Part shown: one piece after another, positions 1-7,506 of the stretch
How the letters are laid out: each line of letters opens with the position of its first letter
How positions within the stretch are numbered: position 1 is the stretch's first letter
Origin: Actinomycetes bacterium
GTDB lineage: Bacteria; Actinomycetota; Actinomycetes; Actinomycetales; Cellulomonadaceae
Direction of reading: 5' to 3'
NCBI GenBank assembly: GCA_023388235.1
Contig: JAEWGQ010000376.1
Coordinates: 1-16,703 of the forward strand
DNA length: 16,703 nt
The notes under the pieces: model-generated
What the model was told of the DNA's origin: nothing
The model's database searches: none
The model's input: the letters and a program-made list of their open reading frames with translations, nothing else
Program-made: the position numbers and the translations under genes

Positions 1-10
1 CCCTCCACTC

Positions 11-168
11 GCGGAACGTGGGTCGCGGAACGTGGGTCGCGGAACGTGGGTCGCGGAACGTGGGCGCGGGGCGCGGGGCGAGAACGTGGGGCGCGGGGCG
101 CGGGGCGGGAACGCAGGGTGCGGGGCGCGGAACCCGGAACGCGGGGCGCGGAACGCGGGTCGCGGGGC
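11..168. repeat. Heptamer tandem array downstream of pncB
   Basis: About 23 consecutive 7-bp units (a few of 6 bp) fit the family GYGGRNC. The first 55 bp are four near-perfect copies of the 14-mer GCGGAACGTGGGTC (11-24, 25-38, 39-52, 53-65, the last one base short). Copies then degrade into mixtures of GCGGGGC, GCGGAAC and GCGGGTC. All reading frames through it are compositional and no gene is supported in 1-209. It lies directly downstream of the pncB stop. Such an array is prone to slippage, so copy number should vary between strains; this is inference. Confidence 0.9.
88..109 (+). other. Candidate G-quadruplex motif
   Basis: Within the heptamer array the plus strand has four G-tracts at 88-91, 95-98, 102-105 and 107-109, separated by loops of 3, 3 and 1 nt. 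This fits the standard quadruplex pattern. Two more GGGG tracts lie at 68-71 and 75-78. pncB is transcribed from the minus strand, so these G-tracts are on its template strand beyond the stop codon, where a quadruplex could slow polymerase. Only the motif is seen; folding is inferred. Confidence 0.55.
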
Positions 169-209
169 GCGGCTGGGAGCGCGAGGCCGGGGGTCCGAGC
201 CGGGCGGGG

Positions 210-1538
210 TCAGACGGTCAGGGTGACCGTCGGCAGGGCGGCCTCGTCCGCGGAGAGGCGGCGTGCCCCCCGGGGCAGCTCGTCGCGGGACGCCGCGTGC
301 CGGGCGGTGGCGGCGGCGACGCCCTCGGGCCCGGTCCACCCGGGACGGACCTCGCCGTCGACGACGAGCGGCACCACGAGACCCCGCAGGTCGGGGCCGG
401 TGGGGGTCCAGCCGCGGACCGCGTCGTCGGAGCCGCCGACCACGACCTCGGCGACGGCGCGGCCGGACTCGTCGAGCCGCCGGGCCGCGGACTTGCGGCC
501 CCCGACCGACTCCTTGGCCGCCGAGGCCTTCGCGACGGGCTCCAGCCGGCCGTCGCGGCCCTCGCGGGCGACGAGCTTGTAGACCATGCCGCACGTGGGC
601 GCGCCGGAGCCCGTGACGAGCGACGTGCCGACGCCGTAGGAGTCGACGGGCGCGACGGCCAGCGCGGCGATGGCGTACTCGTCCAGGTCGGACGTCACGA
701 CGATGCGGGTGTCGTGCGCGCCGAGGCCGTCGAGCTGGGCGCGCACCTCCTGGGCGAGCACGCCGAGGTCGCCCGAGTCGAGCCGCACCGCCCCGAGGCC
801 GGTGCCGGCGGCCGCGACCGCCCGCTCGACGCCGCGCCGGACGTCGTACGTGTCGACCAGCAGCGTCGTGCCCGGGCCCGAGGACGCGACCTGCGCGGCG
901 AACGCGGCCTCCTCGTCGTCGTGCAGCAGCGTGAACGCGTGCGCGGCGGTGCCGATGGTCGGCAGCCCGTACCGCCGGCCCGCCTCGAGGTTCGAGGTCC
1001 CGGCGAAGCCGGCCACGGCGGCGGCGCGGGCGGCGGCGACGGCGGCCTGCTCGTGCGCCCGGCGTGCGCCCATCTCCAGGCACGGCCGGCCGATCGCGGC
1101 GCTGGTCATGCGCGAGGCGGCGGACGCGATCGCGGAGTCGTAGTTGAGCACGGACAGCACGACGGTCTCGAGCAGCACGGCCTCGGCGAACGTGCCCTCG
1201 ACGGTGAGGACGGGGGAGTGCGGGAAGAACATCTCGCCCTCGGCGTACCCGCTGATCGTGCCGGTGAACCGGTACCCGGCGAGGTACTCGAGCGTGGCGT
1301 CGTCGACCACGCGCTCGCGGGCGAGCCAGTCGAGCTCCTCGGCGCCGAACCGGAACTCGCCGAGCGCCTCCAGCACGCGGCCCGTCCCGGCGAGCACCCC
1401 GTAGCGGCGCCCGTGCGGCAGCCGGCGGGTGAACACCTCGAACACGCACCGGCGCCCGGCGGTCCCGTCGGCGAGGGCGGCCTGGAGCATGGTGAGCTCG
1501 TAGCGGTCGGTCAGCAGCGCGGTGCTCGACGACGTCAT
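210..1538 (-). CDS. pncB: Nicotinate phosphoribosyltransferase
   Basis: Joins nicotinate and PRPP, with ATP, to make nicotinate mononucleotide in cytosolic NAD salvage. The 442-residue product has the family N-terminus [10 protein letters not shown] (8-17), the substrate-site stretch around [15 protein letters not shown] (97-111), [14 protein letters not shown] (131-144), and GTAAHAF (196-202), whose H200 matches the phosphorylated histidine of PncB. Length is normal for the family. ATG at 1538 is chosen over an in-frame GTG two codons upstream because a -10 box (1545-1550, minus strand) ends 6 nt before it, as for a leaderless mRNA. It is divergent from clpS with 61 bp between the two starts, as in other actinobacteria. 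No terminator hairpin is seen downstream; the G-rich array begins about 40 bp past the stop. Confidence 0.95.
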   Translation of the reverse strand: MTSSSTALLTDRYELTMLQAALADGTAGRRCVFEVFTRRLPHGRRYGVLAGTGRVLEALGEFRFGAEELDWLARERVVDDATLEYLAGYRFTGTISGYAEGEMFFPHSPVLTVEGTFAEAVLLETVVLSVLNYDSAIASAASRMTSAAIGRPCLEMGARRAHEQAAVAAARAAAVAGFAGTSNLEAGRRYGLPTIGTAAHAFTLLHDDEEAAFAAQVASSGPGTTLLVDTYDVRRGVERAVAAAGTGLGAVRLDSGDLGVLAQEVRAQLDGLGAHDTRIVVTSDLDEYAIAALAVAPVDSYGVGTSLVTGSGAPTCGMVYKLVAREGRDGRLEPVAKASAAKESVGGRKSAARRLDESGRAVAEVVVGGSDDAVRGWTPTGPDLRGLVVPLVVDGEVRPGWTGPEGVAAATARHAASRDELPRGARRLSADEAALPTVTLTV

Positions 1539-1544
1539 GACCAC

Positions 1545-1550
1545 ACGGTA
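1545..1550 (-). promoter_or_regulatory. -10 box of pncB (leaderless)
   Basis: The minus strand reads TACCGT, then 6 nt, then ATG (1538). TANNNT at this distance places the transcription start at or next to the A of ATG. There is no purine-rich ribosome binding site between. No convincing -35 is seen in the GC-rich spacer. Confidence 0.55.
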
Positions 1551-1587
1551 TGCGGCGGCGGGGCCGGGCGCCGCTCCCGGCCCCGCC

Positions 1588-1593
1588 TACAGT
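1588..1593 (+). promoter_or_regulatory. -10 box of clpS (leaderless)
   Basis: TACAGT is followed by 6 nt and the GTG start at 1600. It fits TANNNT with the transcription start at the initiation codon, and supports this start over in-frame starts further upstream, which would overlap the pncB start region. Confidence 0.6.
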
Positions 1594-1599
1594 GGACGG

Positions 1600-1887
1600 G
1601 TGTCGATCGCCCCGCAGGAGACCACCCGCGCCGAGAGCGCCGTGGGCGACCCGTGGGTCACGATCGTGTGGAACGACCCGGTGAACCTCATGTCGTACGT
1701 GACGTACGTGTTCCGGTCGTACTTCGGCTACTCGCAGGCGCGGGCGGAGAAGCTGATGCTCGAGGTCCACGAGCAGGGCCGGTCGGTCGTGGCGACGGGG
1801 AACCGGGAGCTGATGGAGGTGCACGTGCAGGCGATGCACTCGTACGGCCTGTGGGCGACGCTGCAGCGCAGCGGGGCGTCGTCGTAG
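1600..1887 (+). CDS. clpS: ATP-dependent Clp protease adaptor ClpS
   Basis: Adaptor that binds proteins with bulky hydrophobic N-terminal residues and hands them to ClpA/ClpC-ClpP for degradation. The 95-residue product shows the ClpS core: [16 protein letters not shown] with the NDP(V)N turn, then [19 protein letters not shown] and the C-terminal YGLWATLQ. The non-conserved N-terminal tail of about 20 residues is normal for actinobacterial ClpS. The reading frame stays open upstream to 1522, but the GTG at 1600 with its -10 box 6 nt before is the better start. It shares one base with the next gene (TAG stop at 1885-1887, GTG start at 1887), so the two are translationally coupled. Confidence 0.93.
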   Translation: MSIAPQETTRAESAVGDPWVTIVWNDPVNLMSYVTYVFRSYFGYSQARAEKLMLEVHEQGRSVVATGNRELMEVHVQAMHSYGLWATLQRSGASS

Positions 1888-2618
1888 TGCGGGCGTTCCG
1901 GCGGGAGGGCGACCGGCTGGTCGCCGAGATGGAGGCCGGTGAGCGGGACGTGCTCGCCACCGTGGTCTCGGACGTCGCGGAGCTGCTGGGGGTCGAGGCC
2001 GGCCTGGAGGCCGGTGGCGCGCCCGGGGACCCGGCCGACCCGGGGCAGCCGGCCGACCCGGGGCAGCCGTCCGACCCGGACCTGCCCGCGGGCTGGCCGC
2101 CGACGTCCTCGCCGGCGCACCGCCCCCCGCAGGACCCGGCCGTGCGCCGCCTGCTCCCGGACGCCTCGCGGGACGACGACGAGGTCGCCCGGGAGTTCCG
2201 CCGGTTCACGGAGGACGACCTGCGCCGCGAGAAGGTGCTCCGGCTCGTGGAGGTGTACCGGGCGCTGGTCGCGGACGACCTCGACCCGGCGACGGGGGAG
2301 CGCCGCCGGTCGCGGCAGTCGGGCCCGGCGGTGGTGCGCGTCGACGTGGCGCGGGCGCCCGCGTTCGCCGCCGTGCTCACGGACGTCCGGCTGGTGCTCG
2401 CGGAGCGCCTCGGGGTCGACGACGAGGAGGCGAGCGAGGCGCTGGAGGACGAGGTGCTGGGCGACGAGCCGGCCCCGGGCGACCCCGCGGCCCGGGCGCG
2501 GCACTACCTGGGCTCGGTGTTCCTGGCGCTCGGGTGGTGGCAGGAGACCCTGATGGCCTGCCTGCTGGCGGACCTCCCGGACGACCCCGCCGCGGACGGA
2601 CTAGGCTCGGGGGCGTGA
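1887..2618 (+). CDS. DUF2017 family protein
   Basis: A 243-residue protein of unknown function that sits between clpS and murI, the usual place for the actinobacterial DUF2017 family (Rv1332 in M. tuberculosis). It starts [16 protein letters not shown] and ends with an acidic segment and a conserved-looking block, [20 protein letters not shown]. The N-terminal half carries a Pro-, Asp- and Gly-rich insert (about residues 45-85) with hexapeptide repeats ADPGQP, probably a disordered linker. The GTG start overlaps the clpS stop and fits coupled translation. The C-terminal codons contain the murI promoter. The family assignment rests on context and general resemblance. Its role is unknown, but the constant pairing with clpS suggests regulated proteolysis (inference). 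Confidence 0.8.
   Translation: MRAFRREGDRLVAEMEAGERDVLATVVSDVAELLGVEAGLEAGGAPGDPADPGQPADPGQPSDPDLPAGWPPTSSPAHRPPQDPAVRRLLPDASRDDDEVAREFRRFTEDDLRREKVLRLVEVYRALVADDLDPATGERRRSRQSGPAVVRVDVARAPAFAAVLTDVRLVLAERLGVDDEEASEALEDEVLGDEPAPGDPAARARHYLGSVFLALGWWQETLMACLLADLPDDPAADGLGSGA
2033..2079 (+). repeat. In-frame 18-bp tandem repeat in the DUF2017 gene
   Basis: GGCCGACCCGGGGCAGCC occurs twice perfectly (2033-2050, 2051-2068), followed by a partial third copy with one change. The unit is a multiple of three, so it adds ADPGQP hexapeptides without breaking the frame. It lies in a low-complexity linker and is probably free to vary. Confidence 0.85.
2602..2607 (+). promoter_or_regulatory. Internal -10 box for murI
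   Basis: TAGGCT lies inside the last codons of the DUF2017 gene, 7 nt before the murI GTG. The fit to TANNNT and the spacing match the other leaderless starts here, so murI can probably be transcribed independently of clpS. Confidence 0.5.
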
Positions 2619-3430
2619 ACGACGCACCCATCGGGATCTTCGACTCGGGGGTGGGCGGGCTCACCAACGCGCGGGCGATCATCGACCAGCTCCCGCACGA
2701 GGCCGTGCTGTACATCGGCGACACGCTGAACAGCCCGTACGGCCCGAAGCCGCTCGCGGCGGTGCGCGCCCACGCCCTCGAGGTGATGGACGACCTGGTG
2801 GACGCGGGCGTGAAGATGCTGGTCATCGCGTGCAACTCCGCGTCGTCGGCCGTGCTGCGCGACGCCCGGGAGCGGTACACCCTGCGCAAGGGGCTGCCGG
2901 TGGTCGAGGTGATCCTGCCGGCGGCGCGCCGCGCGGTGGCCGCGACCCGCACGGGCCGGATCGGCGTCATCGGCACCCGCGCGACCATCGAGTCGCGCGC
3001 GTACGACGACGCGTTCGCGGTCGCGCCGGGGGTGCAGCTGACGACGCAGGCCTGCCCGCGGTTCGTGGAGTTCGTGGAGGCCGGCATCACGTCGGGCCCG
3101 GAGCTGCTGGCCGTGGCGACGGAGTACCTGCAGCCGGTGAAGGACGCGGGCGTCGACACCCTGGTGCTCGGGTGCACGCACTACCCGCTGCTCACCGGGG
3201 TGATCTCGTACGTCATGGGCGACGGCGTGACCCTGGTGTCGAGCGCCGAGGAGACCGCCAAGGACGTGTACCGGACGCTGGTCGCGCACGACCTGGAGCG
3301 CGACCCGGCCGCCGGCCCGCCCGAGCACCGGTTCCTCGCGACGGGCGACCCGGAGCCGTTCGCGGCGCTGGCGCGGCGGTTCCTCGGCCCCGAGGTGCGG
3401 CACGTGGAGGCCCGCGCGGCGCTGCGCTGA
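2615..3430 (+). CDS. murI: Glutamate racemase
   Basis: Interconverts L- and D-glutamate in the cytosol, supplying D-Glu for the peptidoglycan stem peptide. The 271-residue product has FDSGVGGLT (9-17) for substrate binding, YIGDT...PYG (33-43), the first catalytic cysteine in ACNSAS (C73) and the second in GCTHYPLL (C187). Both cysteines of the two-base mechanism are present and length is normal. GTG 2615 overlaps the stop of the DUF2017 gene by 4 bp (GTGA), and the -10 box TAGGCT is 7 nt before it. In mycobacteria a mec-cysO-cysM-rhomboid block lies between the DUF2017 gene and murI; here the two genes touch. Confidence 0.96.
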   Translation: MNDAPIGIFDSGVGGLTNARAIIDQLPHEAVLYIGDTLNSPYGPKPLAAVRAHALEVMDDLVDAGVKMLVIACNSASSAVLRDARERYTLRKGLPVVEVILPAARRAVAATRTGRIGVIGTRATIESRAYDDAFAVAPGVQLTTQACPRFVEFVEAGITSGPELLAVATEYLQPVKDAGVDTLVLGCTHYPLLTGVISYVMGDGVTLVSSAEETAKDVYRTLVAHDLERDPAAGPPEHRFLATGDPEPFAALARRFLGPEVRHVEARAALR

Positions 3431-3553
3431 CCCGCTGCGGCGCGCCCGGCGCCGTGACGAGCGCCACGTCGCCGGGAGGACCCTGGTCCGCCCGCGGCCG
3501 GGGCGTGCACGGCATCATGGCTCCGGGGCCGTCGCAGGACGGGGTAGTCCCGG

Positions 3554-3570
3554 CCCCTGTCGCGCAGGGG
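3554..3570 (+). other. Short hairpin just before the hydrolase ribosome binding site
   Basis: CCCCTG (3554-3559) pairs perfectly with CAGGGG (3565-3570) around a 5-nt loop, directly before the AGAGG ribosome binding site at 3571-3575. In RNA it would sit next to the ribosome binding site of the next gene and could tune initiation. It has no U-tract, so it is not an intrinsic terminator. Function is inferred. Confidence 0.45.
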
Positions 3571-3580
3571 AGAGGTGCCG

Positions 3581-4384
3581 ATGAGGCTCGTGGTCGTGGG
3601 CAGTGCCGGGTCGTTCCCGGGCCCGGACGCGGCGGCGTCCTGCTACCTGGTCCAGGCCGAGGGGCCGGACCCGGCGGGCGGGACCCGGACGTGGAGCGTG
3701 CTGCTCGACCTCGGCAACGGGGCGCTCGGCCCGCTGCAGCGCCACCTGGAGCCGGCGACGCTGGACGCCGTGGCGATCAGCCACCTGCACGCGGACCACG
3801 TCGCCGACGTGGTGGTGCTCGGCGTGATGCTGCGCTACGACCCGCGGGGCCGGCGCCCGGAGCCGCTGCCGCTGTGGGGCCCGGAGGGCGTGCGCGAGCG
3901 GCTGGCGCAGCTCTCGGGCCACGACCCGGCCACCGACACGGCCGACCACCTCGCGCTCGGGACGTGGCGCGCCGGGGAGCCGGTGCGGGTGGGACCGCTG
4001 ACGATCGAGCCCGTGCCCGTCGAGCACCCGGTGCCGGCGTTCGGGTTCCGCGTCACCGGCCCGTCGGCGGCGGACCCCGGGCGCACGGTGACGCTCGCGT
4101 ACACCGGGGACACCGACGAGTGCGCGGGGCTGGACGACCTGGCCCGCGGCGCGGACCTGCTGCTCGCCGAGGCGGCCTACCTGGAGACCACGACGGGCGC
4201 GCCGCGCGGCGTGCACCTGACGGGGCGGCGCGCGGGCGCGGCGGCGGCCCGGGGCGGCGCGCGGCGGCTGCTGCTCACGCACCTGGTGGCCTGGAACGAC
4301 CCGGCGGAGAGCCTGGCGGAGGCGCGGGCCGCGTACGACGGCCCGGTGGAGCTGGCGCGCCCGGGGCTGGTCGCCGACCTCTGA
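3581..4384 (+). CDS. MBL-fold metallo-hydrolase, Rv1339-like (possible cyclic-nucleotide phosphodiesterase)
   Basis: Metallo-beta-lactamase-fold hydrolase of 267 residues. The metal-binding set is visible: SHLHADH (H68, H70, D72, H73), H149 in [11 protein letters not shown]177 in YTGDTDE, and H212 and H234 in the C-terminal part ([14 protein letters not shown]). This pattern is shared by RNase Z-like and class II-type cAMP phosphodiesterase proteins. The position between murI and rph is that of Rv1339, reported as an atypical cAMP phosphodiesterase; transfer of that activity is inference, and a nuclease or another phosphodiesterase remains possible. ATG 3581 has AGAGG 5 nt before it; an in-frame GTG two codons earlier would overlap that site. 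About 150 bp separates it from murI, so it may have its own promoter, though I see no clear -10 box. Confidence 0.88.
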   Translation: MRLVVVGSAGSFPGPDAAASCYLVQAEGPDPAGGTRTWSVLLDLGNGALGPLQRHLEPATLDAVAISHLHADHVADVVVLGVMLRYDPRGRRPEPLPLWGPEGVRERLAQLSGHDPATDTADHLALGTWRAGEPVRVGPLTIEPVPVEHPVPAFGFRVTGPSAADPGRTVTLAYTGDTDECAGLDDLARGADLLLAEAAYLETTTGAPRGVHLTGRRAGAAAARGGARRLLLTHLVAWNDPAESLAEARAAYDGPVELARPGLVADL

Positions 4385-4414
4385 CGGCGGCGCGGGGGTG
4401 TCCCCGGTGCGGGC

Positions 4415-4420
4415 TACCCT
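4415..4420 (+). promoter_or_regulatory. -10 box of rph (leaderless)
   Basis: TACCCT is followed by 7 nt and the ATG of rph at 4428, with no ribosome binding site in the gap. It is the likely start of an rph-rdgB-ABC-F transcript. Confidence 0.55.
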
Positions 4421-4427
4421 CGGGAGC

Positions 4428-5240
4428 ATGACCTCGGACCCCACCACCTCGACGTCCGCCGTGCCCGCGACCCGTGCCGACGGCCGCGCACCGGACGAGC
4501 TGCGCCCCATCACGATCACCCGCCGGTACCTGGACGCGGGCGAGGGCAGCGTGCTCGTGGAGTTCGGCGGCACGAAGGTGCTGTGCGTCGCGTCGTTCAC
4601 CGCGGGGGTGCCGCGCTGGCGCAAGGGCTCCGGCGAGGGCTGGGTGACCGCGGAGTACGCGATGCTGCCCCGCTCCACCAGCACCCGCTCGGACCGCGAG
4701 TCGGTGCGCGGCAAGATCGGCGGCCGCACGCACGAGATCTCCCGGCTGATCGGCCGGTCCCTGCGCGCGGTGGTGGACGTCGCGGCGCTGGGCGAGAACA
4801 CGATCGTCCTGGACTGCGACGTGCTGCAGGCCGACGGTGGCACGCGCACGGCCGCGGTCACGGGCGCGTACGTGGCGCTCGCGGACGCCGTCGCGTGGGG
4901 CGTCGCGGAGAAGCAGGTGGACCGGCGGCGCACGGTGCTGCGCGACTCGGTCGCGGCGGTGAGCGTCGGCGTGGTCGGCGGCACCCCGGTGCTCGACCTG
5001 CCGTACGTCGAGGACGTGCGCGCCGACACCGACATGAACGTCGTCGTCACGGGTTCCGGCACCTTCGTCGAGGTGCAGGGCACCGCCGAGCACGCCCCGT
5101 TCGACCGCGCGGAGCTGGACTCCCTGCTGGACCTCGCCCTGGGCGGCACGGCGGAGCTCGCGCGCCTGCAGGCCGAGGTGCTGGCGCTGCCCGGCGACGC
5201 CCGGGTGACGGTGCGCGGCGGGTCGGCGGTGCGCGCGTGA
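4428..5240 (+). CDS. rph: Ribonuclease PH
   Basis: Phosphate-dependent 3'-5' exoribonuclease that trims tRNA precursors; it works as a ring-shaped hexamer in the cytosol. The 270-residue product shows the N-terminal motif [14 protein letters not shown], the phosphate/RNA-binding stretch [37 protein letters not shown] with the catalytic acidic residues, and VQGTAE near the C-terminus. Length is slightly above the usual 240 or so because of a short N-terminal tail (about 14 residues), as in other actinobacteria. It overlaps rdgB by 4 bp (GTGA at 5237-5240), so the two are co-translated. Confidence 0.96.
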   Translation: MTSDPTTSTSAVPATRADGRAPDELRPITITRRYLDAGEGSVLVEFGGTKVLCVASFTAGVPRWRKGSGEGWVTAEYAMLPRSTSTRSDRESVRGKIGGRTHEISRLIGRSLRAVVDVAALGENTIVLDCDVLQADGGTRTAAVTGAYVALADAVAWGVAEKQVDRRRTVLRDSVAAVSVGVVGGTPVLDLPYVEDVRADTDMNVVVTGSGTFVEVQGTAEHAPFDRAELDSLLDLALGGTAELARLQAEVLALPGDARVTVRGGSAVRA

Positions 5241-5869
5241 CGGCCGCGGCGCGGCTGGTCCTCGCGACGCACAACGCGCACAAGGTCGGCGAGCTGCGCG
5301 CGATCCTCGTGCCCGCCCTGCCCGGCCTGGACCCCGACGCGGTCGTGGGCGCCCGGGACGTCGGCGCGCCGGAGCCGGTGGAGGACGGCGTGACGTTCGC
5401 CGAGAACGCGCTCATCAAGGCGCGGGCCCTCGCGCGGCACACCGGCCTGCCGGCGGTCGCGGACGACTCGGGCCTGTCGGTCGACGTGCTGGGCGGCGCG
5501 CCGGGCATCTTCTCGGCGCGCTGGGCGGGCCGGCACGGCGACGACCGCGCGAACCTCGACCTGCTGCTCGCGCAGCTCGCCGACATCGCCCCGGAGCACC
5601 GCGCCGCCCGGTTCACCTGCGCGGCCGCCCTGGTGACCCCGGACGGCGTCGAGCACGTCGAGCTGGGCCACCTGCCGGGGACCCTCGCGACCGCCCCGCG
5701 CGGCAGCCACGGGTTCGGCTACGACCCTGTGCTCGTCCCCGAGGGCGACACCCGGACGTGCGCGGAGCTCGAGCCCGCCGAGAAGAACCGCATCTCGCAC
5801 CGCGGCCAGGCGTTCCGCGCGCTGGTGCCGGCGATCGTCGCCGCGCTCGGCGGCCCGCGGGACGGCTGA
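5237..5869 (+). CDS. rdgB: RdgB/HAM1 family non-canonical purine NTP pyrophosphatase (dITP/XTP)
   Basis: Hydrolyses ITP, dITP and XTP to the monophosphates, keeping deaminated purines out of DNA and RNA. The 210-residue product carries the family motifs: [12 protein letters not shown] near the N-terminus, [32 protein letters not shown], the specificity loop HGFGYDPVL and the C-terminal ISHRGQAF. Its GTG start overlaps the rph stop by 4 bp, the classic rph-rdgB coupling. The ABC-F gene begins 8 nt past its stop, so all three should share a transcript. Confidence 0.96.
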   Translation: MTAAARLVLATHNAHKVGELRAILVPALPGLDPDAVVGARDVGAPEPVEDGVTFAENALIKARALARHTGLPAVADDSGLSVDVLGGAPGIFSARWAGRHGDDRANLDLLLAQLADIAPEHRAARFTCAAALVTPDGVEHVELGHLPGTLATAPRGSHGFGYDPVLVPEGDTRTCAELEPAEKNRISHRGQAFRALVPAIVAALGGPRDG

Positions 5870-5877
5870 GGGCGACC

Positions 5878-7494
5878 GTGGCGGACGTCCACCTGGTCGC
5901 GGACGCCCTCACGTTCGGCTACCCGGGCCGGCCGGTGCTCAACGCCGTCGGCATGTCGACGTCGGCGGGCGACCGGATCGGCGTGGTCGGGGAGAACGGC
6001 GCGGGCAAGACGACGCTGCTGCGCCTGCTCGCGGGCGACCTGCAGCCGACGGCCGGCGAGGTGCGCCGCGCCGGGACGGTGTCGGTGGTGCAGCAGGAGC
6101 TCGACGTGCCCCCCGGTGCGACGGTCGGCGACCTGGTGCGCCGCACCCAGCGGCACGTGCGGGCCGCGGCCGAGCGCCTGGACGCGGCCGTCGCGGCGTT
6201 CGACCACGAGCGCGGCGACCTCGCGGCGCTCACCGAGGCCCTCGCGGCGGCCGAGCGGCTCGCGGCGTGGGACGTCGACCGCCGCGTGGACGAGGCGCTG
6301 ACCCGCTTCGGCGCCCCGCGGGACCCCGCCCGCAGGCTCGACACGCTGAGCGTGGGCGAGGCGTACCGCGCGCGGCTCGCGTGCCACGTGGCCGAGCGGG
6401 CCGACGTCCTGCTGCTCGACGAGCCGACGAACCACCTCGACGTGAGCGGCATCGAGTACCTGACGGCGCAGCTGCAGCAGTGGCCGGGCGTCGTGGTGAT
6501 CGTCACGCACGACCGGCGTCTGCTCGACGACGTGATGACCGCGATCCTCGACCTCGACCCGTCGATGGACGGCCGCCCGGTGCTGTACGGCGCGACGCGG
6601 TACGCGACGTACCGGTTCCAGAAGGACCAGGCGCTGCGCCGGTGGCGCGTCCGGTACGCCCAGGAGCGCAAGCGGGCGGCGCGGCTCGCCGAGCGGCTGG
6701 ACGCGTCCTACGAGGGGCTGTCCGACGAGTGGCGCCCCGCGAAGGGGTCGCAGAAGCACCGCCGCGCGACGCGGGCGCGGATCCACGTGAAGGCCGCGGA
6801 CCGGCTGGTGCAGAAGCTCGAGGCGGAGGCCGTCGAGGTGCCGGTGCCGCCGCCCGCGCTCGCGTTCCCGGACCTGCCGAGCCTGCCGGCGGACTACCGC
6901 GGCGGGCCGCTGCTGGAGCTCCGGGCGCCGCGCGTGGCCGGGCGGCTCGACCTGCCCGGCGTGCGCGTGGAGCTGCCGCCGGCCGGGCGGCTGCTGGTCA
7001 CCGGGCCGAACGGGTCGGGCAAGTCCACGCTGCTCGGTGCGCTGGCCGGGCAGGTCGCGCTCGACCGCGGGCACCGGTCGGCCGCGGCCGGGGTGCGCCT
7101 GGGCGTGCTCGTGCAGGACGACGACGACCCCGCCCGGCTGCGGATGACGGGGTTCGAGGCCGCGGCGCGCCGCGCGCTGGACCTGCTCGGCTCGGGGGCG
7201 CTGGACCCGGCGCACGTGCTGCCCGTCGCAGCGCTCGGCCTGCTCGAGGAGGAGGACCTCGACCGCCCGCTCGGCGAGCTCTCCGTCGGGCAGCGCCGGC
7301 GGTTCGAGCTGGCGGCGGCCCTGGTGGCGGCGCCGCACGTGCTGGTGCTGGACGAGCCGACGAACCACCTGTCCATCGCCCTGGTGGACGAGCTGACCGA
7401 GGCGCTGCGGCTCACGTCCGCGGCGGTCGTCGTCGCGACGCACGACCGGGCGATGCGCGCGGACCTCGCGGACTGGCCGTCGATCGAGCTCTGA
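5878..7494 (+). CDS. ABC-F family ATPase (two ATP-binding cassettes, no membrane domain)
   Basis: Soluble twin-cassette ATPase of 538 residues. Cassette 1 has Walker A GENGAGKTT (38-46), signature LSVGE (157-161), Walker B LLLDEPTNHLD (178-188) and an H-loop at VTHD. Cassette 2 has Walker A GPNGSGKST (376-384), signature LSVGQ (468-472), Walker B LVLDEPTNHLS and ATHD. Between them is a long, basic helical linker (about 240-335, rich in Arg and Lys, including RRWRVRYAQERKRAARLAERL), the ribosome-contacting arm of ABC-F factors. There are no membrane segments. The long linker resembles the antibiotic-resistance branch (macrolide/lincosamide type) more than EttA, but substrate cannot be read from sequence. 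The GTG start has GAGGG 5 nt upstream. It lies in the rph-rdgB operon and converges on the Nudix-like gene, with 12 bp between the stops. Confidence 0.9.
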   Translation: MADVHLVADALTFGYPGRPVLNAVGMSTSAGDRIGVVGENGAGKTTLLRLLAGDLQPTAGEVRRAGTVSVVQQELDVPPGATVGDLVRRTQRHVRAAAERLDAAVAAFDHERGDLAALTEALAAAERLAAWDVDRRVDEALTRFGAPRDPARRLDTLSVGEAYRARLACHVAERADVLLLDEPTNHLDVSGIEYLTAQLQQWPGVVVIVTHDRRLLDDVMTAILDLDPSMDGRPVLYGATRYATYRFQKDQALRRWRVRYAQERKRAARLAERLDASYEGLSDEWRPAKGSQKHRRATRARIHVKAADRLVQKLEAEAVEVPVPPPALAFPDLPSLPADYRGGPLLELRAPRVAGRLDLPGVRVELPPAGRLLVTGPNGSGKSTLLGALAGQVALDRGHRSAAAGVRLGVLVQDDDDPARLRMTGFEAAARRALDLLGSGALDPAHVLPVAALGLLEEEDLDRPLGELSVGQRRRFELAAALVAAPHVLVLDEPTNHLSIALVDELTEALRLTSAAVVVATHDRAMRADLADWPSIEL

Positions 7495-7506
7495 GGAGCG
7501 CCGGCG

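Noticed and set aside
11..65. CRISPR array
   Set aside because: The repeats are contiguous 7/14-bp units without unique spacers.
18..1886. A continuous plus-strand frame covering the antisense of pncB and part of clpS
   Set aside because: It is the mirror of the pncB codons in very GC-rich DNA, where stop codons are rare. Its start lies in the heptamer array and it shows no domain. Only its last part (1887-2618) is a real gene.
2830..4431. A 533-residue frame across murI and the hydrolase gene
   Set aside because: Its translation is Arg/Gly/Ala/Pro noise and both genes in the other frames have complete family motifs.
3515..5800. A 761-residue minus-strand frame
   Set aside because: It lies opposite four recognised genes and is made of low-complexity Arg/Pro/Ala; a GC shadow.
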